A stretch of 64,000 nt of DNA from JADLGL01 sp963823045. Its GTDB lineage: Bacteria; Pseudomonadota; Alphaproteobacteria; Rhizobiales; Kaistiaceae. Shown here piece after piece: positions 31,393 to 48,047 of this stretch. The stretch covers positions 310,001 to 374,000 of the forward strand of contig CAWGKA010000012.1 in the NCBI GenBank assembly GCA_963823045.1. Direction: 5' to 3'. The position numbers were made by a program, and so were the translations under genes. The number at the start of each line of letters is the position of its first letter. Within the stretch, counting starts at the first letter, position 1. Below the pieces are notes generated by a model, which was not told the origin of the DNA, searched no databases, and was given only the letters and a program-made list of their open reading frames with translations.

Positions 31393-32463
31393 GTGCTTTC
31401 CCGCGAAAAGATCGATGGGCTTTTGAAACGCGTCGACGCGATCGACGCGCAGCTTGCGACGCCGCTCGATACCGAAACGATGATCAAGCTCAGCCGCGAG
31501 CGCTCCGAGCTCGATCCGATCGTCGAAACCATCCGCGAGCTGAAGAAGGCGGAAGCGGATCTTGCCGGAGCCCGGTCGCTCCTTGAAGACCCGGAAATGG
31601 GCGAGATGGCCGAGGCCGAGGCCGCCGAATCTGGAAGAGCGGGTCGAGCAGCTTGACGATGCGCTGAGCCGCCTGCTGCTGCCGAAGGATGCCGCCGACG
31701 AGAAGAGCGCCATCCTGGAAATTCGAGCCGGCACCGGCGGCAACGAGGCGGCTTTGTTCGCCGGCGATCTATTCCGCATGTATCAGCGCTATGCCGATCT
31801 CCAGGGCTGGAAGGTCAACGTCCTGGACGAGAGCCCCGGCGATGTGGGCGGCTTCAAGGAAATCATCGCCGAGGTGAACGGCAAGGGTGTCTTTGCCCGG
31901 CTCAAATTCGAATCCGGCGTGCACCGCGTGCAGCGCGTTCCTGAGACCGAGGCGAGCGGACGCATCCATACGTCGGCGGCGACGGTCGCGGTTCTCCCGC
32001 AGGCCGAGGACGTGGACGTCGACATCAAGCCGGAGGATCTGCGCATCGACACGACGCGGGCCTCCAGCGCCGGCGGCCAGCATGCCAACACCACCGATTC
32101 CGGTATCCGCATCACGCATATCCCGACCGGCATCGTCGTCACGTCGCATGACCGATCGCAGCATCAGAACCGGTCCCGCGCGATGCAGATCCTGCGCGCC
32201 CGCCTGTTATGATCTCGAATGGCAGAAGCTGGCCGATGACCGTGCGGCGACGCGGCGTGGCCTGGTCGGCTCGGGCGACCGCTCGGCGAAAATCAGGACC
32301 TACAATTTCCCGCAGGGGCGCGTCACCGACCACCGCATCAATCTCACGCTCTACAAGCTGGATCAGGTTCTCCTCGGCACGGCGCTGGACGAGATCGTCG
32401 ACGCCCTTGATCACCAATCACCAGGCCGACCAGTTGGCGGCGATAGAGGCGGAGGTCGCTTGA
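31393..32463 (+). CDS. prfA: Peptide chain release factor 1 (three frame breaks)
   Basis: Recognises UAA and UAG in the ribosomal A site and triggers peptidyl-tRNA hydrolysis. It starts with GTG (MLSREKIDGLLKRVDAIDAQ). The catalytic GGQ is in ASSAGGQHANTTDSGIR, preceded by RAGTGGNEAALFAGDLFRMY and GVHRVQRVPETEASGRIHTS. It ends TNHQADQLAAIEAEVA. Extra bases near 31625, 32210 and 32408. This is RF1, not RF2, so no programmed frameshift is expected. The TGA overlaps the TTG start of prmC. Confidence 0.95.
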
Positions 32464-33367
32464 GCAAGGCGGTCGGCGTCGGGGACGTCGCAGCTTCGAC
32501 GGTCGGGGCGGTCCGGCGCGAACTCGCCAGTCGACTGCAAGCGCGATGGGGCTCGGCTGACGTTGAGAGGACCGCGGCCCTCGATGCGAAGCTCCTTCTG
32601 GCGCACGCGCTCGGCGTCGATGCCGGCGAACTGATCCTGCACGAGGACGAGCGCGTTTCGGAGACGGCAAAAGAAGCCGCGGCCGCGATGGTCGATCGCC
32701 GCCTGCGCGGCGAGCCGGTCGCCCGCATTATCGGCGAGAAGGAGTTCTGGAGCCTTCCGTTCCGCGTGTCGCCGCGGACGCTGATCCCGCGGCCGGATAC
32801 CGAAACGCTGATCAGCGCTGTTATCGAGGCCCTTGCGAGCCGGAGGGATGAGCCACTGCGCGATGGTCGATTTCGGCACAGGCTCCGGCTGCATTCTCCT
32901 TGCCGCTTTGTCGGAGTTTCCCAACGCCATCGGCCTTGGAACCGATCGCGATGCCGAGGCGATTGCTGTCGCCGCGGACAATGCGCGCCGCCTTGGTCTC
33001 GCCGAGCGCGCTCGTTTCAGCGTCGGCAATTGGACGGAAGGAATTGAGGGGCCGTTCGATGTAATCCTCGCCAACCCTCCCTATGTAGAGGACGAAGCAT
33101 TGCCGGATCTGGCGATTGAGGTGATCGGCTATGAGCCGCGCCTTGCCCTGTCCGGAGGCGCCGACGGTCTCGACGGCTATCGCGCAATCATCCCGGAATT
33201 TCCGACGGCTTCTGGCGCCCTCAGGTATCGCCATCGTCGAATTCGGACCCCGCCAGGCGCCAGCAATCATGGAGATGGCGTCGGCCGCTGGGATGACCGC
33301 TGCGATCAGGCACGATCTTGCTGGACGCGAGCGCGCGGTTTTGTTGACGATATCGGCGGAGAGTTAG
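32460..33367 (+). CDS. prmC: Release factor glutamine methyltransferase PrmC (two frame breaks)
   Basis: Methylates the Gln of the GGQ motif in release factors, which suits its overlap with prfA. It starts with TTG at 32460 (LSKAVGVGDVAASTVG). The N-terminal domain contains GEPVARIIGEKEFWSLPFRV and RPDTETLI. The SAM domain has VDFGTGSGCILLAAL and the substrate motif LANPPYVEDE. Extra bases near 32853 and 33213. The frame ends LLTISAES at 33367. A different-frame tail, LVKKRLGKPFRTV to 33414, looks protein-like but would need a different kind of frame change, so I did not include it. Confidence 0.93.
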
Positions 33368-33689
33368 GGCGACTCGTCAAAAAACGTCTTGGAAAACCAT
33401 TCCGGACCGTCTAGGGTTTAGTTGCCGAAGCAAAAGGCCTTTCCGCCTGACGTTCAGGACAATCAAGATCCTCAAGACGTTTCAGAGCCGTTGATTGGCC
33501 TCGAATTCTTGTGCCTAGCCAACTCGATACCGGCAAGGCGTGGGGTGCACCTCTGGGCAGGTGCTGATACCGACGAAGTGATGTCACTGGGCCGGAGCCG
33601 AAGCAGAGCCGGTCACGATCCAGAGTTTGGGTCGCGACACTTTGAAAAGGCGCCACCCCGCTAAGAACGAGTGCAATAGAGATCTGTAT

Positions 33690-34268
33690 ATGAGGCAAGG
33701 ACATAGCAAGCGCATGCGCGGGCGTAATCGTAAGGGGCCTAACCCTCTCTCGCGCTCATATGAAAGCAACGGGCCGGACGTGAAGATCCGTGGGACGGCG
33801 CTTCATATCGCCGAGAAATACGTCACGCTGGCGCGCGATGCGGCGTCCTCGCGGCGATCGCGTCGCGGAGCAGAACTACCTGCAGCACGCCGAGCACTAT
33901 TATCGGATTGTTGCCGCTGGCGCAGGCGCAGATGCCGCAGCCTCAGCCCTTCCAACGCGCCGACGATGGCGAGGAGGGCGAAGACGGCCAGCCCGCGCGC
34001 TTCGGCGATCGCCAGGGCGGCTTCAACGGCGACGGCCATCAGGCCAACGGCCAGGAGTCGCAGCCCCATTACAATGGCGATGGGAACGGCCGATGACGGC
34101 GACGATGATTCCGACGACGACAACAACAATGCCGATATGGGCAATGTTCGCGCCATGAACGAGGGTCAGAACAACCGCCCACGCAATCGTCGTCAGTCGC
34201 GGCCTCGCCCGCCGCGTGCCGAGGAGCCAAGCGAGGAAGAGGCGCTCGCTACGGGATCGGACGACTAG
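33690..34268 (+). CDS. DUF4167 family protein (three frame breaks)
   Basis: A basic N-terminus, MRQGHSKRMRGRNRKGPNPL, and the conserved core GPDVKIRGTALHIAEKYVTL followed by NYLQHAEHYYRIVA define this alphaproteobacterial family. The rest is low-complexity: Gln/Pro-rich, then a very acidic run rich in Asp and Asn, then a basic Arg/Pro-rich tail with EEPSEEEALATGSDD. Extra bases near 33850, 33910 and 34095. Its place between prmC and clpB is standard. An RNA- or ribosome-related role is often guessed from the composition, but no function is established. Confidence 0.88.
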   Translation: MRQGHSKRMRGRNRKGPNPLSRSYESNGPDVKIRGTALHIAEKYVTLARDAASSRRSRRGAELPAARRALLSDCCRWRRRRCRSLSPSNAPTMARRAKTASPRASAIARAASTATAIRPTARSRSPITMAMGTADDGDDDSDDDNNNADMGNVRAMNEGQNNRPRNRRQSRPRPPRAEEPSEEEALATGSDD

Positions 34269-34423
34269 TCCGGCTTCGACGCTCTGAAGAGCAACAGCCG
34301 CCCTTGCAGGACGGCCTTCTCAACTCAATATCAAGCCTGCGCGGTCTCGCGAGGAGACGCGTACCGAGAATGGCAACCGTTGCGCCTCCGAGAGGGCTGC
34401 GGGCCGGCCGTCAGGAGGCTTGA

Positions 34424-37030
<2,607 letters not shown>

Positions 37031-37036
37031 CGCCGC

Positions 37037-39040
37037 CTAGTTCGCCGCGGCGAGCTGCGTGTCGTCGAGGGTGATGCCGAGCAGCGAATTGATCTGATCG
37101 CGCTGCGTTTCGAAATTCGCCAGTTCGGTGCCTTCCAGGACACCGCCCTCCGGCAGTCGGATCGTCAGCGGGTTCACCGGCTGACCGTTGATACGGATTT
37201 CGAAATGCAGGTGGTTGCCGGTCGACTGGCCGGTCGAGCCGACATAGCCGATGACCTGGCCCTGGACGACGTGGTCGCCGACGTGGAGGCCCTGCGCGAA
37301 GCGCGCTCTGATGGCCATAGGCGGTCTCGTAGCCGTTGGCGTGGCGGATGATGGTGAAGTTGCCGTAGCCGCCCGACTGCGAAGACGTCTCGATCGATTC
37401 GACAACGCCATCGCCGGCGGCGACGATCGGCGTTCCCCGCGGCGAGGCGTAGTCGACGCCGGTGTGCATGCGATAGACGCCGAGAATCGGATGCAGACGC
37501 ATGCCGAAGCCGGAGGCGATGTTGCCGCCGCTGATCGGCTTGCGGAGCAGGAAGTTGTCGGCGCTGCGACCGTTGGCGTCATAGTAGCGGATGGTGCCGT
37601 CCTCGCGTCTGGAAACGATAGTAGGTGCGTCGTCACGCCGCTCGAGCGTGACCGACGCGAACAGGATCGGATCGGAGTCCGCCGTGGCGCCGGCGTCGGC
37701 ATCCGGCAGGCCGTAGAACAGTTGCACCGTGTCGGCCGGACCGATCCGCGCCAGCATGTCGACATCGAAAGCGAAAATGCGGACGAGCTCGTTGATCTGG
37801 TCGGCAGACAGGCCTTGATCGACGCCGGTGGCATAGAGCGCGTCATAGAGGCGAAGACCGCCAGTGACGGCGCGCGGGGCGGTGTCATCCGCTGGTGACC
37901 TCCGGCAGGGGGCCTGGCTCGTCGGCGCGGACGAAGTTGCCGCTGTCGTCGCGAGCGACGGTCGCCTGGTGGACGTCGTTTTCGTAGATGCTGACGCGTA
38001 GCAGCTGATGGCTGGTTTCGCCGTTGGCACCCGGCAGGAAAGCGATGCGGACACGATCCTCATTGCTGAGCGCGCTGAGATCGATGAGATCGTCCATCAC
38101 AGCCAGCGTCGCGTCGATGTCGGCCTGGGCGGCGCCTGCGTCGGCGAGAAGTTCCTGCGAGGGCGATGCCATCCTCCATCGGGATGACGCGCTCGTCGCG
38201 CGAAGGCCGCCCTGGTTGCTCTTGGTGAGGTAGCTGACGTTCTCCGGAATGGCGCGGAAGCCGACCGGCGCTGAGTGGCACGCCGATCGCGGGTGCGTTG
38301 CCTGACAGCCGAAGTCGGCATTGGCGTAGGCCAGCACCGATGGCCAGGCCTGTCCGCCAGCGGCGAACAACGCGGCGTTGGCGTGGACGATGTCGACGAT
38401 CTGGTCCGTGGCGATAACCGGCGCGGCGTCGAACAATTCATCGACTGGGAAGGGCACCGTCCGGACCGCGGCGTTGCCGCCTGCGACGTCGCCGTCGGCG
38501 AATTCGCCGGTGGCCTCAGGCGGCGCCACGGTCGTCTCATTGTTGGCGGCCTCGCCGACGACGGTGACCGGATCATAGGCCGGGATGTCGAGGCCTTCAG
38601 TGCTGGCGGTTGCCAGGGCGGCATTAACGAAGGCGTAGTTGCGCTGCTGGATGAGGTCGCGATCGCCCTCGCGCACGGTTACGGCGACGGGGATGATTTC
38701 GCGCGTTGCCGGCTCGGCGGCGACCGGCACGATGCGATCGCCCTTTTCACCGACAAGCATGGTTGCCGATGAGGCCGAGAGGGGCCGATTCGGGCGGCAC
38801 GGCGGCAAGCTGCTGGCCGCTGAGCGCCACGGCGAGGGCGCCGCCCATAAGCATGAAAGCCGTGAGGCCGGTAAGGATGGTGCCGCTCAGCCAGCGGACG
38901 GACACGGCGCGCGCCGCCGGAATACCGACAGACGAGGATCCGACCGTCAGCGGCGGCTCGGTACCGAGGTCAATGAAGGAGGCCGGCGAGTCTCCGGCAA
39001 AGGCAAAACGATCGCCCAAGGCAACGGGCATTGCGGTCAT
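37037..39040 (-). CDS. M23 family metallopeptidase, membrane-anchored (about five frame breaks)
   Basis: Envelope peptidoglycan endopeptidase, about 660 residues. From ATG 39040 a cytosolic part (MTAMPVALGDRFAFAGDSP) leads to one membrane helix, GTILTGLTAFMLMGGALAVA. A long periplasmic region precedes the LytM/M23 domain: GFGMRLHPILGVYRMHTGVD, with the first metal His and Asp, and TGNHLHFEIRING with the HxH. All metal ligands are visible. Extra bases near 38765, 38235, 38165, 37885 and 37305. A longer start at 39121 is possible. It would cut cross-links during growth or division. Confidence 0.88.
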
Positions 39041-39245
39041 TCGTAAGCTTGCCTTCCCGCCTGCGAAGGTGCCGGGCGCCCTTCGTGATATGCCGAAAAT
39101 TGCCCCTCGAAGACGCGCCAAGTCAATCGCAGAAAGGCGCGTTTTTCCGCCCTATTTCTGCCATGAATTGCGCGCGCAAGCGACGGCGACGGAGGTGCTT
39201 TGCCAGGGTGCCGTCGCCCCGCGGCGTTTCTGTCATCATCGGGAG

Positions 39246-39275
39246 TTGACAGGGGGCCGGCGCGACGCATATATG
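39246..39275 (+). promoter_or_regulatory. Candidate rrn promoter
   Basis: A perfect -35 TTGACA (39246-39251), an 18-base spacer and a -10-like TATATG (39270-39275) lie about 380 bases upstream of the 16S gene, in the only long untranslated stretch before it. Confidence 0.65.
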
Positions 39276-39656
39276 ACGGGGCAATGAGGGCGGTGCTGCC
39301 GTTAACGCGGTGTGGTTGGCCCTTGTTTCTTCGTTCTACGAAGTTGGGCCCGGTCGCTTAGGCGATTTCGGGTCTTTCCTTTCGGGGCAGCGCGAGCCAA
39401 ACTCAAGCTGCCCGACGGCGGTTCGTCCGCCGTCTGCTCTTTGACAAGTGAATCGGAAGAAAGAGAAACGTAGGCGGCGGAGTCCTTGCGGGTTTGTCAG
39501 TCCTCGGATTGGCGAACCGAATCGAGACTTCGGCGGCACTACGTTTCAAGAAACAAGCTCATAAGTCGTGGGAATGACGTGCAAATGTCGTTCCGATGAC
39601 GGTGTGCTTGGGACTCGTCAATACATGCGTAGTGACCAAGCCGATCACTCTCTCAT
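39276..39656 (+). other. rrn leader with boxA-like antitermination element
   Basis: Untranslated leader of the 16S precursor. It contains TGCTCTTTGACAA at 39435-39447, which matches the boxA-type sequence bound by NusB/S10 in rRNA antitermination. I see no protein gene here; ORFs opposite it have no recognisable features. Confidence 0.6.
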
Positions 39657-41153
<1,497 letters not shown>

Positions 41154-41329
41154 ATGTCCCTCATGGAAAGCTCACGCGATCCATATCGGACTTCTTCAGA
41201 ACAAAACTGGGCAGACTTCGGTTTGCCTTTGGCGGGACACCGCCGTCTTCGTTTCTCTTTCTTCGCGACGCGTTCCAAGGCGATCGGGCAGTCTCCCATT
41301 AGCTCGGGCTAACCCGAATTCTGGGATGG

Positions 41330-41406
<77 letters not shown>

Positions 41407-41446
41407 CATCAGCTGCCGCCGCCTATGGAAAACGCCGATAGGCGCC

Positions 41447-41522
41447 GGGGCCATAGCTCAGTTGGGAGAGCGCCTGCTTTGCAAGCAGGAGGTCGTCGGT
41501 TCGATCCCGTCTGGCTCCACCA
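41447..41522 (+). tRNA. tRNA-Ala (TGC)
   Basis: 76 bases with encoded CCA. Acceptor GGGGCCA pairs with TGGCTCC. The anticodon loop CTTTGCAAG gives anticodon TGC. It follows tRNA-Ile by 40 bases in the rrn spacer, the usual pair. Confidence 0.98.
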
Positions 41523-41778
41523 ATGCCTGGGGCCGCCGGCATCGACGCTGCGTCGCGAAAATGAAGATTCCGGAGCCCATGGCGGTTCCGGCCGATTACC
41601 TTGACATCGTGAAGAGAAGATATGTCCGGATGCCGCGCGATTGCACGATCGCCTGGCTATGTCGAAAGACGGAGCAGCGCCTGACCGCCTGCTGGTCGGA
41701 TATGATCTCAAGAACAATAACTGGTCTTGTTCTTATTACGAGATCTCCTCTCCGCTTCGGCGGAGCGGGTATCGATAA

Positions 41779-44543
<2,765 letters not shown>

Positions 44544-44604
44544 TTAATTATACCCGTCAAAGATCTCGGAATAAGACCAGTTACACTTCAGCCTGCGTTT
44601 CGCC

Positions 44605-44722
44605 GGCCTGGTGGTTTTTGCGAGGAGACCAAACCCGATCCCATTCCGAACTCGGCCGTTAAACTCCTCAGCGCCGATGGTACTGCGTCTTAAGGCGTGG
44701 GAGAGTAGGTCGCTGCCAGGCC
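44605..44722 (+). rRNA. rrf: 5S ribosomal RNA
   Basis: Begins GCCTGGTGG and ends CTGCCAGGC, which pair. Conserved internal segments CCCGATCCCATTCCGAACTC and GATGGTACTGCGTCTT are present. About 118 bases. No tRNA-fMet gene follows it before the next protein gene. Confidence 0.95.
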
Positions 44723-44820
44723 TGCCAAGCGCAGTTTGAAATATGTTCTTGAGATAATCTTCTCTGTTGCGATCCTTCCCCCTCCGACAAATGTTTGCTC
44801 CGCGCGCCGGCCATCCATCG

Positions 44821-45277
44821 ATGACGGATCGCTTGCGTATTCGCCCGGCCGTGCTCGGCGATCATTCCGCGCTGGAAGCTATTTACGTACGGGCCTCGCT
44901 CGCCAACGAGGGGGATCGCGCGGTCGCTTCTCGCCAATCCGGACGTCCTGAAATTTCCGACCGACCGGATCGCGAAGGGCGGTGTTCTTGTCGCCGAGAG
45001 CGATGAGAAAATTGTCGGCTTCGCTTCCGTCTCCGTCGGCGAGACGGGATCGGCGGACCTCGATGATTTGTTTGTCGACCCCTCTCGCTGGAAGAACGGC
45101 GTCGGGCGTTCGCTCGTCATAGCGGCGCTCGGCTTCGCAAAGGAGAATGGTGCCAAGCAAATGACGGTCGTCGGCAATCCGCATGCCTTAGGCTTCTATC
45201 TCGCCTGCGGGTTCAAAAAGGCCGGGCCAACGGAAACGCAGTTCGGGCCAGGCGAGCTCCTCGTCCATCCCCTCTAG
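44821..45277 (+). CDS. GNAT family N-acetyltransferase (one frame break)
   Basis: About 151 residues starting MTDRLRIRPAVLGDHSALEA. Acetyl-CoA fold segments are GVLVAESDEKIVGFASVSVG, LDDLFVDPSRWKNGVGRSLV with the pyrophosphate loop, and NPHALGFYLACGFKKAG. One extra base near 44935 splits NEGDRA from the LLANPDVLKFPTDRIAKG part. The substrate is unknown. Its TAG at 45275-45277 overlaps the corrected stop of the convergent Imm5-like gene through a shared CTAG. Confidence 0.85.
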
Positions 45278-45754
45278 CGCGCCGACAGCCGCTTCAACTC
45301 TTTCAAGCGACCTAGCTGCCACGTCGCGTTCGGCGGCGACGGCCGCCTCGGCGTCAGCCGCTTCGGCGTCGCGGTGGACGGCCTGTTGCGCATAGATCGC
45401 CGCGCCTGGCGCGTGCGTTCTGACATGCGCGGTCGCTACGGCCTGGCCGGCGGCGTGCGCCGCGGAGCGGGCGGGGCTGTCCTCACCGACGTCGCGGGCG
45501 GCCGCGTGTGCGCCGAGCGAAGCGCCCCGGATCACCTTCATGGTGAACACACCGGTGTCGATCCACGTCCTGCAGCGCGCGTAAAGCATTTCGCGGCCGC
45601 GGGTCGCCAGGGTATCTTTCTCGAAATAGGGCATCACGCGCTCGGCGCAGTCGATCGCCCAGCGAGCGAGAGTCCTGTGGTCCGTCTGCTCGACGAGCTG
45701 CAAGAGTTCGTCGTCGCGGCGCAAACGTGTGAGGGCGAATGCAGGTTTCTTCAT
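45274..45754 (-). CDS. Imm5-like putative immunity protein (one frame break at the C-terminus)
   Basis: About 160 residues from ATG 45754 (MKKPAFALTRLRRDDELLQL). The family core is clear: TLARWAIDCAERVMPYFEKD, RTWIDTGVFTMKVIRGASLG, an Ala/His-rich stretch with AAHAAGQAVATAHVRTHAPG, and YAQQAVHRDAEAADAEAAVA. Removing one extra G near 45320 gives the natural end ERDWQLGRLKELKRLSAR, with TAG at 45274-45276. Such proteins are annotated as immunity proteins of polymorphic toxin systems; no toxin gene is adjacent here. Cytosolic, no membrane segment. Confidence 0.75.
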
Positions 45755-45773
45755 CAGCTGCGATGATCGCACA

Positions 45774-46238
45774 ATGACAGCGGAGCGATGCCATCAACGT
45801 CCGCCCGGCGACGCTCGGCGATCGCGATGCGCTGCGCGCCTTCCTGACGAAGGCGGCCCAGGACGAGAATATCGACGCTTTCGACGTGCTCGGCTTCTTG
45901 AATGAGTTCGCGCTGCCGGTGGCGCAGATCGAGGCCGGCCAGTTATTCGTCGCGACGCGCGCCTGGTCGATCGTCGGCCTTGCCTCGATCGTGTTCCGGC
46001 ATGACGGCGATATCGAACTCGACGGCCTGCTGATCGATCCGGCGACGCACCTCGGTCGACCGGCGCGCTGCTTTGCGCGCAGTGCCGGGCCTTCGCGGCG
46101 CGGGCCAGGGCGAAGGCAGTTCACGCTGTCGCGAAACAGGAGGCGGTGTCTTTGCTGTCCGATTGGGGCTTCGCGACGGCCGGGATCGACGACTCGATTC
46201 AGGGCGCGACTGCGATCAGAATGTTGGCCGCAGTCTAG
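45774..46238 (+). CDS. GNAT-like acetyltransferase, second copy (two or more frame breaks)
   Basis: About 150 residues in several frames. An INVRPATLGDRDALRAFLTK start is followed by FDVLGFLNEFALPVAQIEAG, GLASIVFRHDGDIELDGLLI, and a C-terminal half with ARAKAVHAVAKQEAVSLLSD and a final GATAIRMLAAV. The order of strands resembles GNAT proteins, but the acetyl-CoA loop is weak. The ATG at 45774 is divergent from the Imm5-like gene by 19 bases. It could be a degenerate paralogue rather than an active enzyme. Confidence 0.5.
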
Positions 46239-46259
46239 GTTCGCTCAGGGGATCAACTC

Positions 46260-46748
46260 ATGGCCAAACGCATTGATGTCTCGGCGCTGCCATCCATTGT
46301 CGGAACGCTCTATCCGGCTCCTTTCGACGAGCCTTGCCTGAAGCGCGAGCGGAAGCGCCTCGGCGATGCGGCAGGGCTTACGCAGTATGGCGTGAACGTT
46401 CTGACGCTGCAGCCCGGCACATGGTCGAGCCAGCGCCACTGGCACACCCATGAAGACGAATTCGTCTATGTGCTGTCCGGCGAGGTCGTGATGGTCTCGA
46501 ACGATGGCGAGGAGATCCTGCGCGCCGGCGATGCCGCGGGTTTTCCCGCCGGCACGGGGGACGGACACTGCCTGCAGAACCGCTCCGACAACCCGGCGAC
46601 CGTCCTTGAGATCGGGACGCGGATCGCCGAGGATGCCGTCGACTATCCTGACATCGACCTGATCCTACCGGCAGGAAACAGCAAGAACGGCGACTATCTC
46701 CATCGCGACGGCACGCCCTATCCCAAGCGCGAGCGCCGCGGCGGCTAG
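46260..46748 (+). CDS. Cupin domain protein
   Basis: An intact 162-residue protein. The cupin motif 1 is RHWHTHEDEFVYVLSGE, with His ligands and Glu, and motif 2 is around GDAAGFPAGTGDGHCLQNRS. Flanks MAKRIDVSALPSIVGTLYPA and GDYLHRDGTPYPKRERRGG match a common alphaproteobacterial group often associated with sugar or small-molecule metabolism; the reaction is unknown. It follows the second GNAT gene by 21 bases and is convergent with marR. Confidence 0.88.
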   Translation: MAKRIDVSALPSIVGTLYPAPFDEPCLKRERKRLGDAAGLTQYGVNVLTLQPGTWSSQRHWHTHEDEFVYVLSGEVVMVSNDGEEILRAGDAAGFPAGTGDGHCLQNRSDNPATVLEIGTRIAEDAVDYPDIDLILPAGNSKNGDYLHRDGTPYPKRERRGG

Positions 46749-46750
46749 TG

Positions 46751-47221
46751 CTAGCCTCGCGACGGCAACGTGCCGTCGGCGGCCAATGCCTCCAGCCGTT
46801 CGCGGAGCTTCGTCAGCGCGGCTGCAGCGATCGCGGCGTCTTCGGCCGACAGTGCCGCGGCAAGCTTGTTGCCGATCGGCGCTTCGCGGGCCCGGATCTC
46901 CTTGAGGGCCGCTTCGCCCCGTTCCGTCGCTGCGATCAGCTTCGAGCGCTTGTGTTCGGGGTTGTCGAGCAATTTGACAAGGTGCTTGTCGAGTAGCTCG
47001 TTGACGATCGTCTGGACGTGCTGTCGGGTAACGCCAAGGGCGTTCGCCAGGACAGGAACGGTCGCAGGAACGCCATCCACCAGCAGTTCGAGCACTTGTC
47101 GCATTGGCTTGGTCACGCCCGTCGTGGCGTGCAGCACCGCGCCGATCTCCGCCAGAAGCGGAGACAGACGCTGGATTTCCGCGACGATGGCCGGAATTGG
47201 CTTGGGTTTCGCTTCAGGCAT
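46751..47221 (-). CDS. MarR family transcriptional regulator
   Basis: A raw ORF extends to 47326, but MPEAKPKPIPAIVAEIQRLS at 47221 is the natural start, giving 156 residues. The winged helix is visible in TVPVLANALGVTRQHVQTIV and NELLDKHLVKLLDNPEHKRS. A palindrome lies directly upstream of the start and should be its own operator. MarR proteins respond to small aromatic or oxidant signals; the ligand is unknown. The gene is followed upstream by the MOSC gene on the same strand, so the two may be co-regulated. Confidence 0.88.
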   Translation of the reverse strand: MPEAKPKPIPAIVAEIQRLSPLLAEIGAVLHATTGVTKPMRQVLELLVDGVPATVPVLANALGVTRQHVQTIVNELLDKHLVKLLDNPEHKRSKLIAATERGEAALKEIRAREAPIGNKLAAALSAEDAAIAAAALTKLRERLEALAADGTLPSRG

Positions 47222-47222
47222 G

Positions 47223-47241
47223 ATGACAATTAACTTGTCAT
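47223..47241. promoter_or_regulatory. Putative MarR operator overlapping the marR translation start region
   Basis: ATGACAATTAACTTGTCAT: 7-base perfect arms around a 5-base centre, one base upstream of the marR ATG. Binding here would block the gene's own initiation region. Confidence 0.65.
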
Positions 47242-47270
47242 AGTGCGCAAATCCGTCAATCAGGTTGCCG

Positions 47271-47942
47271 TCATCCGCGTCCGGAGGCATGGCGGCTTGC
47301 TGCCTTTTCGCGCCAAGCGTCGGCAAGGCGATCCATCGTCGCCAGTTCGGCGATCGCTTCGGGGTCGCGTTCGCCAGCGACGAGAAGGCCGTAGGCGCGG
47401 GCGACCGGCCAGTCCGGGTGCGGGCGCTCGATGAGCTGGAAGGCGTCGCCGGCGGCGAAGCTGCCGGGGCGGATGATGCGATAGTACCAGCCGCCGCGCC
47501 GGTTCTTCACTACGGTCTCGACCATCGTCTGGTCGCGGAAGCGGTGGCCGAGCTTCCAGCATGGGCTGCGCGCCTGGGTGATCTCGACCTCGGCGGTGCC
47601 GAGGAGGAAACGGTCGCCGATGCAGACGTCCCATTCGGTCCAGCCCTCCGTCGAGACGTTCTCGCCGAAGGCGCCATAGCCGGTGAAGATCGATGCGAGA
47701 TCCGGCCGCTCGGCGATCCATTTCGCGTAGTGGTCATGCGCGTAGTGCAGGATCGCCTTGTCGGCATCGCCATGGACGGCGAGGTCGGCCTGCTCGTCGC
47801 CCTCGATACCGTCCTCCGTCACCATCACCGCGCCGGCCACCGGATGCTTGATGAAGCCGCTCGGCTCGCCCTTCGGCCCGTAGGTCGCGACGCGGCCGAC
47901 AAGTGCGGCGAGGATGGGGATCGAGTCGCCCGGTGCGGTCAT
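47271..47942 (-). CDS. MOSC domain-containing protein (YiiM-like)
   Basis: An intact 223-residue protein. YiiM/MOSC features: AVMVTEDGIEGDEQADLAVH, DADKAILHYAHDHYAKW, FGENVSTEGWTEWDVCIGDR and ITQARSPCWKLGHRF with the conserved Cys that binds molybdenum cofactor sulfur. A C-terminal 3-alpha region follows. YiiM proteins use molybdenum cofactor to detoxify N-hydroxylated compounds. It lies upstream of marR on the same strand with 49 bases between. Confidence 0.9.
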   Translation of the reverse strand: MTAPGDSIPILAALVGRVATYGPKGEPSGFIKHPVAGAVMVTEDGIEGDEQADLAVHGDADKAILHYAHDHYAKWIAERPDLASIFTGYGAFGENVSTEGWTEWDVCIGDRFLLGTAEVEITQARSPCWKLGHRFRDQTMVETVVKNRRGGWYYRIIRPGSFAAGDAFQLIERPHPDWPVARAYGLLVAGERDPEAIAELATMDRLADAWREKAASRHASGRG

Positions 47943-48047
47943 GTCTCAGAGTCCTCCGTTAATCGAGGAGAGGCGATGCAAGGAGTAAGCCCATTGATCC
48001 GCGTGCGCCAAGGGGCGAGCACGCGTGCCTCACGCCGACACCTTGCG

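Noticed and set aside
31393..32463. Programmed frameshift in a release factor gene
   Set aside because: The gene is RF1 (prfA), has three breaks rather than one, and none lies at the RF2 programmed site.
33368..33689. ORF 33422-33664 and the LVKKRLGKPFRTV tail as genes
   Set aside because: The ORF has no recognisable features. The tail would require a frame change unlike all the others, so it is only mentioned with prmC.
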